Below are positions 44,719 through 52,985 of a stretch of DNA of 64,000 nucleotides, piece by piece (positions within the stretch are counted from its first letter, which is position 1; the number at the start of each line of letters is the position of its first letter). The stretch spans positions 620,001 to 684,000 of the forward strand of contig CAWIYK010000007.1 of the NCBI GenBank assembly GCA_963840275.1. Reading direction: 5' to 3'. Made by a program: the position numbers and the translations under genes. Below the pieces are notes generated by a model, which saw only the letters and a list, made by a program, of their open reading frames with translations, had not been told where the DNA came from and searched no databases. Source of the DNA: Actinophytocola sp963840275. Lineage in GTDB: Bacteria; Actinomycetota; Actinomycetes; Mycobacteriales; Pseudonocardiaceae.

Positions 44719-46216
44719 ATGGTCGTGATCGATGGCGGGCCGCTGACCCGCGAACAGGTCGTCGCAGTCGTGCGGCACCACGCGCGGGTCGAGGTGAGCG
44801 ACGCGGCGTTCGCCGAGGTCACCAAGACCCGCGAGCACGTGGCGCGTCTCGCGGAGGCCGACACCCCCACCTACGGCGTCTCCACCGGGTTCGGTGCGCT
44901 CGCCACCCGGCACATCCCGCTCGACCGGCGCGCCGCTCTCCAGCGGTCGCTGATCCGCTCCCACGCGGCCGGCGCCGGCGACCCCGTCGAGTCCGAAGTG
45001 GTCCGCGGCCTGATGCTGCTGCGCCTGCGCACCCTCGCCACCGGCCGCACCGGCGTCCGCCCCGAGACCGTCGACGCCCTCACCAACCTGCTCAACGCCG
45101 GCATCACGCCGATCGTCCACGAGTACGGCTCACTCGGCTGCTCGGGCGACCTCGCCCCGCTGTCCGCGGTCGCGCTGGCGCTCATGGGCGAGGGCGACGT
45201 CGAGGTGGACGGACAGCTGCGGCCCGCCCGCGACGCGCTCTACGAGGCCGGCATCGCCCCGCTCGAGCTGGCCGAGAAGGAGGGGCTCGCGCTGATCAAC
45301 GGCACCGACGGCATGCTCGGCATGCTGGTGCTCGCCCTGCACGACCTCCACCGGCTCCTCGACGTCGCCGACCTCACCGCCGCCATGAGCGTCGAGGCGC
45401 TGCTCGGCGACCGACCGGGTGTTCGCCGCCGACCTGCAGGCGCTGCGCCCGCATCCCGGCCAGGCGCACTCCGCGGCCCGCATCACCGCGCTGCTCGCCG
45501 GTTCGGCGATCGTCGAGAGCCACCGGGGGCCGGACTGCAACCGCGTCCAGGACGCCTACTCGCTGCGGTGCGCGCCACAGGTGCACGGCGCCGCCCGCGA
45601 CACGGTGTCCTATGTGGAGCTCGTCGCCGACCGGGAGCTGTCCGCCGCCATCGACAACCCGGTGGTGCTGCCGGACGGGCGCGTCGAGTCCAACGGCAAC
45701 TTCCACGGCGCGCCGGTCGCGTACCCGCTGGACTTCCTCGCGATCCCGGCCGCGGACGTCGCCAGCATGGCCGAGCGGCGCACCGACCGGATGCTCGACC
45801 AGACCAGAAGTCACGGCCTGCCACCGTTCCTGGCCGACGACCCCGGTGTCGACTCCGGCCACATGATCGCCCAGTACACGCAGGCGGCGATCGTGTCGGA
45901 GATGAAGCGGCTCGCCGTGCCGGCGTCGGTCGACTCGATCCCCAGCTCGGCCATGCAGGAGGACCACGTCTCGATGGGCTGGTCGGCCGCCCGCAAGCTC
46001 CGCAAGTCCATCGACGGCCTCACGACCGTCCTCGCGATCGAGCTGCTCACCGCCGCCCGCGCGCTGGACCTGCGTGCCCCGCTGACCCCCGCGCCCGCGA
46101 CCGCCGCCGCCGTCGCGGCCCTGCGCCGCACCGTCCCCGGGCCCGGCCCGGACCGCCACCTCGCGCCGGAGATCGCCGCCGCGGAAGCACTCATCCGAAC
46201 GGGAGACCTACCATGA
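44719..46216 (+). pseudogene. hutH: Histidine ammonia-lyase HutH, one-base insertion
   Basis: Start ATG 44719 (an ATG at 44710 is also possible). The first part carries YGVSTGFGALATRHI and EYGSLGCSGDLAPLS, where the Ala-Ser-Gly-type tripeptide appears as CSGD and forms the MIO cofactor in the family. Frame is lost at 45409, one extra G in GGCGACC. It resumes as TDRVFAADLQALRPHPGQ through RVQDAYSLRCAPQVHGAARD, DNPVVLPDGRVESNGNFHG and SSAMQEDHVSMGWSAARKLR to the end. Deleting one G gives 498 residues, normal for HutH, which converts histidine to urocanate. Both halves are fully conserved; sequencing error is likely. The stop overlaps hutU by ATGA. Confidence 0.9.
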
Positions 46217-47865
46217 CCTCGGGAGCACGCCCGGTTCGCGCAGCGCGTGGAAACACTTTGACCGCACGGAACTGGCAGACCGAAGGCGCGCTGCGGATGT
46301 TCCACAACAACCTCGACCCCGAGGTCGCCGAGCGTCCCGACGACCTCGTCGTCTACGGCGGCACCGGCAAGGCCGCCCGCAACTGGGGCAGCTTCGACGC
46401 GATCACCCGCGAGCTGACCGCGTTGCGCGAGGACGAGACGCTGCTCGTCCAGTCCGGCAAGCCGGTCGGCGTCATGCGCACCCACGAGTGGGCGCCGCGG
46501 GTGCTGATCGCGAACTCCAACCTGGTCGGCGACTGGGCCACCTGGCCGGAGTTCCGGCGACTGGAGTCGTTGGGGCTCACCATGTACGGCCAGATGACGG
46601 CCGGTTCGTGGATCTACATCGGCACCCAGGGCATCCTGCAGGGCACCTACGAGACGTTCGCCGCCATCGCACGCAAGCGGTTCGGCGGCAGTCTCAAAGG
46701 GACGATCACGCTGACCGCCGGGCTCGGCGGCATGGGTGGCGCGCAACCCCTTGCCGTCACGATGAACGAGGGTGTCGCGCTGTGCGTCGAGGCCGACCCG
46801 GCCCGCGCGCACCGCAGGGTCGAGACCCGCTACCTCGACGAGGTGGCCGACGACCTCGACGACGCGGTCCGCCGGGTCGAGGCCGCGAAGCGCGACGGCC
46901 GCGCGCTTTCCGTCGGTGTCATCGGGAACGCGGCCGAGGTCCTGCCCGAGCTGCTGCGCCGCGACGTCGAGATCGACATCGTGACCGACCAGACGTCCGC
47001 GCACGATCCCCTGGCGTACCTGCCGAAGGGCGTGTCCGTGGAGGACTGGCCGGACTACGCGGCGAAGAAGCCGGACGAGTTCACCGACCGCGCCCGCGAC
47101 TCGATGGCCGACCACGTCGAGGCCATGGTCGGGTTCCTCGACGCGGGCGCCGAGGTGTTCGACTACGGCAACTCGATCCGCGGCGAGGCCAAGCTCGGCG
47201 GCTACGAGCGGGCGTTCGACTTCCCCGGGTTCGTGCCCGCCTACATCCGCCCGATGTTCTGCGAGGGCATGGGTCCGTTCCGCTGGGCCGCGCTGTCCGG
47301 CGACCCGGCCGACATCGCCGCGACCGACCGCGCGATCCTGGAACTGTTCCCGGAGAAGGAGTCCCTCGCCCGCTGGATCAGGATGGCCGGCGAACGAGTC
47401 GCCTTCCAAGGACTTCCCGCGCGCATCTGCTGGCTCGGCTACGGCGAGCGGCACCTGGCCGGCATGCGGTTCAACGAGATGGTCGCGAGCGGCGAACTGT
47501 CCGCGCCGGTCGTGATCGGCCGCGACCACCTCGACTGCGGCTCGGTCGCCTCGCCGTACCGGGAGACCGAGTCGATGGCCGACGGCTCCGACGCGATCGC
47601 CGACTGGCCGCTGCTCAACGCGATGGTCAACACCGCGTCCGGCGCCAGCTGGGTGTCGATCCACCACGGCGGCGGCGTCGGCATCGGCCGGTCCATCCAC
47701 GCCGGGCAGGTCTGCGTGGCCGACGGGACCCCGTTGGCAGGACAGAAGATCGAGCGCGTGCTGACCAACGACCCCGGCATGGGCGTGATCCGGCACGTCG
47801 ACGCCGGCTACGACGAGGCCCGCTCGGTCGCCGTCGAACGCGGCGTCACGGTCCCGATGCCATGA
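46213..47865 (+). CDS. hutU: Urocanate hydratase HutU
   Basis: 550 residues. It uses tightly bound NAD+ as an electrophile to hydrate urocanate to imidazolone propionate. Visible conserved blocks are MFHNNLDPEVAERPDDLVVYGGTGKAARN, GVMRTHEWAPRVLIANSNLVGDWA, MTAGSWIYIGTQGILQGTYE, GLGGMGGAQP (dinucleotide loop), TDQTSAHDPLAYLPKG and the catalytic region FCEGMGPFRWAALSGDP. Second gene of the hut operon, translationally coupled on both sides (ATGA overlaps). Confidence 0.97.
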   Translation: MTSGARPVRAARGNTLTARNWQTEGALRMFHNNLDPEVAERPDDLVVYGGTGKAARNWGSFDAITRELTALREDETLLVQSGKPVGVMRTHEWAPRVLIANSNLVGDWATWPEFRRLESLGLTMYGQMTAGSWIYIGTQGILQGTYETFAAIARKRFGGSLKGTITLTAGLGGMGGAQPLAVTMNEGVALCVEADPARAHRRVETRYLDEVADDLDDAVRRVEAAKRDGRALSVGVIGNAAEVLPELLRRDVEIDIVTDQTSAHDPLAYLPKGVSVEDWPDYAAKKPDEFTDRARDSMADHVEAMVGFLDAGAEVFDYGNSIRGEAKLGGYERAFDFPGFVPAYIRPMFCEGMGPFRWAALSGDPADIAATDRAILELFPEKESLARWIRMAGERVAFQGLPARICWLGYGERHLAGMRFNEMVASGELSAPVVIGRDHLDCGSVASPYRETESMADGSDAIADWPLLNAMVNTASGASWVSIHHGGGVGIGRSIHAGQVCVADGTPLAGQKIERVLTNDPGMGVIRHVDAGYDEARSVAVERGVTVPMP

Positions 47866-49062
47866 GCGCCACCGATCTGCTGGCGGCGATCGAGACCGTC
47901 GGCCGCGATCCGCGGCGGGGCGGGTACTCCCGGCACGGCTTCGACCGGGTCGAGCTGGAGCTGCGGGAGTGGTTCGTCGAAGAGGCGCAGCGGCGTGAAC
48001 TGGCCGTCCGGTGCGACCGCAACGGCAACCTGTGGGCGTGGTGGGGAGAGCCAGGGGTCGACGCGGTCGTCACCGGCAGCCACCTCGACTCCGTGCCCGG
48101 CGGCGGGGCGTTCGACGGCCCGCTCGGTGTGGTCACCGCGCTCGCGGCCGTGGACTCGTTGCGGGACAGCGGGTTCACGCCGGCGAAGCCGCTGGCGGTC
48201 GTGGTGTTCGCCGAGGAGGAGGGCGGCCGGTTCGGTGTGCCGTGCCTCGGGTCGCGGCTGCTGTCCGGCGCCATCGACGCCGACACCGCGCGCCGCCTGC
48301 ACGACCCCGACGGCGTCACGTTCGCCGAGGCGGTCGCGGAAGCCGGCCTCGACCCGACGCGTCTCGGCCGCGACGACGACGCGCTGTCGTCGATCGGCAC
48401 GGTTCGTCGAGCTGCATGTCGAGCAGGGCAGGGGACTCGTCGACCTCGGCGCGCCGATCGGGGTCGCCAGCTCGATCCTCGCGCACGGCCGCTGGCAGTT
48501 CCGGTTCACCGGCGAGGGCAACCATGCGGGCGCGACGCTGCTCGGCGACCGCCACGACCCGATGGTGCCGGCCGCCGAGATGGTGCTGGCGGCGCGGATC
48601 GCGGCGTCCGAAGTGGACGACGCGCGGGCCACGGTCGGCCGGTTGGTGCCGAACCCGGGCGGCACCAACGTCATCGCGTCCACAGTGGACGTCTGGCTCG
48701 ACGCCCGTGCCGGCGACGACGCCCACACCCGCCGGGTGGTCGACCGGATCACCGCCATGGCAACGGATGCCGCGACCCGCGAGGGCTGCGAGCTGACCGT
48801 CACCGAGGAGTCCTACGGCGACACCGTGCACTTCGACCCGCGCCTGCGCGACGACCTGGCCGGCGCGCTGGGTGGCGTGCCGGTGTTGCCCACCGGCGCC
48901 GGGCACGACGCCGGCATCCTCGCCGCGCACGTGCCGACCGCGATGTTGTTCGTGCGCAACCCGACCGGCGTCAGCCACGCGCCGGAGGAGTTCGCGGAGG
49001 CGGCCGACTGCGAGGCCGGCGTCGCCGCGCTCGCGACCGTGCTGGGACACCTGGCCGGATGA
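47862..49062 (+). pseudogene. AllC-like M20 metallo-amidohydrolase in the hut operon, one-base insertion
   Basis: From ATG 47862 the frame reads DAVVTGSHLDSVPGGGAFDG (metal His and Asp) and VVFAEEEGGRFGVPCLGSRL (metal and catalytic Glu), then breaks at the GG at 48401-48402, one G too many. The other frame continues FVELHVEQGRGLVDLGAPIG and GEGNHAGATLLGDR to GAGHDAGILA. Without the extra G it is a normal 399-residue allantoate amidohydrolase/N-carbamoyl-amino-acid hydrolase family member. Sitting between hutU and hutF, it most likely deformylates N-formyl-L-glutamate as an alternative to HutG. That role is inferred from context. It overlaps both neighbours by ATGA. Confidence 0.82.
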
Positions 49063-50360
49063 GGGACTACTGGTGCGAGCGGGCGTGGCTGCCGGACGGC
49101 GTCACGGCCGACGTTCTCGTGCGGGTGGTCGACGGCGTGATCGACGACGTGTCCACCGGGCCGCCGCCCCGCGACGCCCGCGTGCTCACCGGGTTGGTGC
49201 TGCCCGGTTTCGCCAACGCGCACTCGCACGCGTTCCACCGCGCGCTGCGCGGCCGCACCCATGCCGACGGCGGCACGTTCTGGACGTGGCGCACCGCGAT
49301 GTACCACCTGGCGGGGAAGCTGACCCCCGACAGCTACCTTGCGCTGGCGACCGCCGTGTACGCCGAGATGGCCGTGGCCGGGGTGACGTGCGTCGGCGAG
49401 TTCCACTACGTGCACCACCCGGCGACCGGGCGCTACGCCGATCCCAACGAGATGGGGGCGGCGCTGCGTCAGGCCGCCGCCGACGCCGGGATCCGGTTGA
49501 CGCTGCTGGACACCTGCTACCTGGCCGGCGGCATCGACACCCCGCTGCTACCGGAGCAACACCGGTTCTCCGACGGTTCCGTCGCCGCGTGGGAGAAACG
49601 GATCCGCGAGCAGCGGCCGGCCGACCACGTGCGGCTCGGCGCGGCGATCCACTCGGTGCGGGCGGTCCCGCGCGCCGACCTCGCCACGGTCGCCGAGGCC
49701 GCCGGTGACCGGCCGCTGCACGTCCACCTCTCCGAGCAGCCGGCCGAGAACGACGCGTGCCTCGCCGCGTACGGGCTGACCCCGACGCAGCTGCTGGCCG
49801 AGGCGGGCGCGCTCACCCCGCGCACCACCGCGGTCCACGCCACCCATCTGTCCACTCAGGACATCGCGCTGCTCGGCGCCGCCGGTGCGGGCGCGTGTTT
49901 CTGTCCCACCACGGAGGCGGACCTCGCCGACGGCATCGGGCCGGCGCGTGAGCTGCTCGACGCCGGCGCCCCGCTCTCGCTCGGCAGCGACCAGCACGCG
50001 GTCGTCGACCCCCTGCTGGAGGTGCGCGCGCTCGAGCACGGCGAACGGTTGCGCACCGGGCGGCGCGGCCGGTTCACGCCGGACGAGCTGTTCGCCGCGC
50101 TGACCTCCGCCGGGCACCGCAGTCTCGGCTGGGACGCGGGTCGGATCGCGACCGGTCTGCCCGCGGACCTCGTCGCGGTGAACCTGGACAGCCAGCGGAC
50201 CGCGGGCAGCCGGCCGGAGCAGGTGCTGCTCGCGGCGACGGCCGCCGACGTCCACACCGTCGTGTCCGGTGGCAGGATCGTCGCGATCGACGGTCGCCAC
50301 GGGCGGCTGGGTGACGTGGGTGTGCTGCTGGGCAAGGCGATCGAGGAGCTGTGGACGTGA
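49059..50360 (+). CDS. hutF: N-formimino-L-glutamate deiminase HutF
   Basis: 433 residues, amidohydrolase fold. Metal ligands are HxH in GFANAHSHAFHRALRG, a His in HVHLSEQPAENDAC, a His in TTAVHATHLS and the Asp in LSLGSDQHAVVDPLLE. The opening WCERAWLPDGVTADVLVRVVDG fits HutF. It releases ammonia from formiminoglutamate to give N-formylglutamate, committing this operon to the five-step route rather than direct formiminohydrolase cleavage. Start ATG 49059 overlaps the upstream stop. Confidence 0.92.
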   Translation: MRDYWCERAWLPDGVTADVLVRVVDGVIDDVSTGPPPRDARVLTGLVLPGFANAHSHAFHRALRGRTHADGGTFWTWRTAMYHLAGKLTPDSYLALATAVYAEMAVAGVTCVGEFHYVHHPATGRYADPNEMGAALRQAAADAGIRLTLLDTCYLAGGIDTPLLPEQHRFSDGSVAAWEKRIREQRPADHVRLGAAIHSVRAVPRADLATVAEAAGDRPLHVHLSEQPAENDACLAAYGLTPTQLLAEAGALTPRTTAVHATHLSTQDIALLGAAGAGACFCPTTEADLADGIGPARELLDAGAPLSLGSDQHAVVDPLLEVRALEHGERLRTGRRGRFTPDELFAALTSAGHRSLGWDAGRIATGLPADLVAVNLDSQRTAGSRPEQVLLAATAADVHTVVSGGRIVAIDGRHGRLGDVGVLLGKAIEELWT

Positions 50361-50430
50361 GCGAGCTTGCGAGCGAACCAATGTCACAGGGTGACCGCGA
50401 GCGGCTCAACCGAGCCTGCGAGGGGGAGTC

Positions 50431-51573
50431 GTGAGTGTGCTGATCACGGGAATCGGCGAGCTGACCACGAACGACGAGCCGCCGCGCGCCGACGCCGCGC
50501 TGGTGCTCGACGGCGACCGGATCGCGTGGCTCGGGTCGGCGGCCGACGCGCCGGACGCCGACGAGCGCGTCGACGTCGAGGGCCGCGCGGTGCTGCCGGG
50601 CTGGGTCGACAGCCACACGCACCTCGTGTTCGCCGGCGACCGGACCGCCGAGTTCGGCGCCCGCATGGCCGGAAAGCCTTACACCGCAGGCGGCATCGCG
50701 GTCACGGTGAACGCGACCCGTGCCGCGTCGGACGACGAGCTGGCCGGGGTGCTGCGCCGACACGTCGCCGAGGCGGTCGCGCAGGGCACCACGTACCTGG
50801 AGACCAAGACGGGCTACGGGCTGACGGTGGCCGACGAGCTGCGGTCGGCGAAGCTCGCCGGGGCGGCGGTCGACGAGGTGACGTTCCTCGGCGCGCACCT
50901 CGTCCCGGCCGACATGTCCACAGGGGACTATGTCGACTTGGTGACCGGCGAGATGCTCGACGCGGTCGCGCCGCACGTCCGGTGGGCGGACGTGTTCTGC
51001 GAGACCGGCGCGTTCGACGAGGACGAGTCGCGTGCGGTGCTGACCGCCGCGGCCGCGCGCGGGCTCGGCCTGCGGGTGCACGGGAACCAGCTCGGCTACG
51101 GCCCCGGCGTGCGGCTGGCGGTGTCGCTCGGCGCGGCGAGCGTCGACCACTGCACGTACCTGAGCGGGGCCGACGTGGACGACCTCGCCCACTCCGACAC
51201 GGTCGCCACGCTGCTGCCCGCGTGCGATCTCTCGACGCGCCAACCACTTCCCGACGCACGCACGTTGCTGGACACCGGCGCGACCGTCGCGCTCGCGTCG
51301 AACTGCAACCCCGGCTCGTCGTACACGTCGTCGATGGCCTACTGCGTCGCGACGGCCGTGCTGCAGATGAGGATGTCGGTCGAGGAGGCGGTGCGAGCCG
51401 CGACCTGGGGTGGCGCGCGGGCACTGCGGCGCGAGGACGAGGTGGGTGTCCTGCGGGTCGGCGCCCGCGCGGACGTGCACGTGCTCGACGCGCCGTCGGT
51501 CACCCACCTCGCGTACCGGCCGGGGGTGCCGCTCACGCACGCGGTGTGGCGCAAGGGCGCCCGGATCCGCTAG
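50431..51573 (+). CDS. hutI: Imidazolonepropionase HutI
   Basis: 380 residues from GTG 50431 with GAGGGGG upstream. Amidohydrolase signatures: the HxH in GWVDSHTHLVFAGDRTAEFGARM, then MAGKPYTAGGIAVTVNATRAAS, TYLETKTGYGLTV, the His in DEVTFLGAHLVPAD and the Asn/Asp region ASNCNPGSSYTSSM. It opens the imidazolone ring to formiminoglutamate. A 70-nt gap from hutF contains repeated GCGAGC motifs of unknown meaning. The stop overlaps the convergent small membrane protein gene by 4 nt. Confidence 0.95.
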   Translation: MSVLITGIGELTTNDEPPRADAALVLDGDRIAWLGSAADAPDADERVDVEGRAVLPGWVDSHTHLVFAGDRTAEFGARMAGKPYTAGGIAVTVNATRAASDDELAGVLRRHVAEAVAQGTTYLETKTGYGLTVADELRSAKLAGAAVDEVTFLGAHLVPADMSTGDYVDLVTGEMLDAVAPHVRWADVFCETGAFDEDESRAVLTAAAARGLGLRVHGNQLGYGPGVRLAVSLGAASVDHCTYLSGADVDDLAHSDTVATLLPACDLSTRQPLPDARTLLDTGATVALASNCNPGSSYTSSMAYCVATAVLQMRMSVEEAVRAATWGGARALRREDEVGVLRVGARADVHVLDAPSVTHLAYRPGVPLTHAVWRKGARIR

Positions 51574-51770
51574 AGGACCCAGATGCTGACGGCTCCGACC
51601 AGCACGACGACGACGATCAGGATCGTGACGAGGAACGGCCAGCGCGGCCGCGGCCGGTAGCTCGGCTCGTCCTCCTCGATCGGTGGCCGCTCGTGGACGA
51701 AGGGGTCCGGGCCGAAGATGACCGGATCCCTCGTGGCATCCGGGCGGTTCCCGCTGTCGTCGTCAGGCAT
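51570..51770 (-). CDS. Small acidic single-pass membrane protein
   Basis: 66 residues from ATG 51770, with GGAGG six nt upstream; another ATG at 51776 touches that site and is unlikely. The N-terminal 45 residues are acidic and Pro-rich (DDDSGNRPDATRD, ERPPIEEDEPSYRPRPR). One C-terminal hydrophobic helix follows (WPFLVTILIVVVVLVGAVSI). Tail-anchored topology. It follows another tiny membrane protein in the same direction, 32 nt away. Function unknown; similar small proteins are widespread in actinomycetes. Confidence 0.6.
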   Translation of the reverse strand: MPDDDSGNRPDATRDPVIFGPDPFVHERPPIEEDEPSYRPRPRWPFLVTILIVVVVLVGAVSIWVL

Positions 51771-51802
51771 GGTCATCCTCCGACCGGACGGCTCGGACGC
51801 CG

Positions 51803-51979
51803 TCACACCAACCAGAGTACGAGGATCGCGACCAGCACGCCGATTCCGAGCCCGATCAGGATCAGCCGCTTGAACGGCAGGCCCTCACCACTCGGGTCGA
51901 GCACGTCGCGCTTGTCGTCCGCGTGCGGGTTCTCGTCGAGCGGGATCCAGCCCTGCTCGTCGGAGGTCTCCTCGGTCAT
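51803..51979 (-). CDS. Small acidic single-pass membrane protein
   Basis: 58 residues from ATG 51979. The N-terminal 35 residues are acidic (TEETSDEQGWIPLDENPHAD, DDKRDVLDPSGEG) and the C-terminal segment LILIGLGIGVLVAILVLWLV is one membrane helix preceded by the basic PFKR. A GGAG motif lies about 11 nt before the start. Its build mirrors the next gene (51570-51770): acidic head, basic edge, C-terminal helix. Together they look like a pair of tail-anchored microproteins. Confidence 0.6.
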   Translation of the reverse strand: MTEETSDEQGWIPLDENPHADDKRDVLDPSGEGLPFKRLILIGLGIGVLVAILVLWLV

Positions 51980-51991
51980 GCCGGCATTCTC

Positions 51992-52943
51992 CTAGCCGGT
52001 GGTGCGGAACTCGACCTCCGGGTACGTCGGCGACGGGCCGGCGAGCAGCGGTGACGGGATGCCGCGCAGGAACCTCTGGAAGAACGCGGTCCCCACCGGT
52101 CGGTGCTGCCGCCGAGGCAGGAAGTCCGCCCAGCTCGAGTCCATCGTGGTGTCGTGGTAGTCGCTGCCCATGACGAGGAACGGCTTGTCGACGCCGGTGT
52201 GTCGCACCGGGCCCGCGATCAGGCCGTCGAGCCGCCGAACGAGTGCCCGAACACGCCGACCCTCGACAGGTTGACCGCCCTGGTCAGGCCATGTGGCAAA
52301 CGTTTGCGCAGCTCGTCGAGCACGAAACTGACGTCCGCGGCCCTCGGCTCCTGCAGCGTCGTGAGCAGCGGGTTGTTCGGGTCCTGCGCGGCCGTGCAGT
52401 AGGTCGGGTCCGCGGTCGACACCAGCCGGCCGTCGGGGAACTCCACGGCGTCCGACTCGTGCGTGGCGCCGAGCGCGACCACGACGTACCCGATGCTGGC
52501 GAGCCGCTCGGCGACCGCGGTCGCGTCGGTGCGGTAGGCGCACAACCCGTGCGAGACCACGACGACCGGGTAGCGGCCGGGCAATGCGGGCGCGTCGAGC
52601 AGGCTGTGCGTGGTCGCGCCGACGAACGCCCCCGGCGCCAGGCCGTAGCACCGCTCCATGGCGGCGGCCTCCTGCGTCATCAGCTCAGGCGGACCCCCAG
52701 CCGGCGCGAGCGGATCCACCCGCCTTCGGTCGACCATGTGCACCAGCGTCGCCCCGATCGGCAACGGCCCGCCGGCTCCGGCAAGCTCACCTGGCGGTCG
52801 TTCCGCCGATCTTGTCGGTGGTCGCTGGTAGCGTGGAAAAGGGGGCCGGAGGCCAGCCCGGCATCCGTCGCGGATGCCGTCGGAACCCCGCTGACCAGCA
52901 GAAACGCGGCTATCAGCACGGCTATCGCCCGAATTCGCACCAT
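51992..52943 (-). pseudogene. Secreted PAF-acetylhydrolase/lipase-like alpha/beta hydrolase, broken
   Basis: The N-terminus (MVRIRAIAVLIAAFLLVSGV, then PTASA) is an intact signal peptide. A half repeat element (52812-52854) follows within the frame. VSLPEPAG then leads to GPLPIGATLVHMVDRRRVDP in another frame, one base missing near 52766. The core reads VVVVSHGLCAYRTDATAVAE and the nucleophile elbow GVFGHSFGGST. Just after it (52219) the frame stops and LDGLIAGPVRHTGVDKPFL resumes in another frame. About 20 residues expected between the elbow and LDGLIAGP are missing, probably lost by recombination between two CTCGACGG copies. The gene is inactive as written. Confidence 0.75.
52812..52854 (+). 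repeat. Inverted-element family, half copy 7 inside a pseudogene
   Basis: TTGTCGGTG-N8-TAGCGT at 52812-52834, then GGGGCCGGAGGCC at 52842-52854. No DnaA box or left half. It is antisense to the hydrolase gene and sits between its signal peptide and mature domain, where it is read through in frame. Confidence 0.75.
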
Positions 52944-52985
52944 GAGCCGATTGTTCCCGCGCGGCCCGCGTGCGGAGCTTCCTCC

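Noticed and set aside
44572..47865. A single frame spanning hutH and hutU that looks like a fusion protein
   Set aside because: The middle part is the wrong frame of hutH after the extra G at 45409; hutU has its own start at 46213, so no real fusion exists.
46488..50360. A single frame ending with the start of the AllC-like gene and all of hutF
   Set aside because: It is read-through created by the extra G at 48401-48402 plus the wrong frame of hutU; the genes are separate with ATGA overlaps.
50361..50430. Repeated GCGAGC motifs between hutF and hutI, considered as a regulatory site
   Set aside because: Such GCGAGC-rich spacers are common at gene ends in GC-rich actinomycetes, and hutI has an ordinary ribosome site; no symmetry was found.
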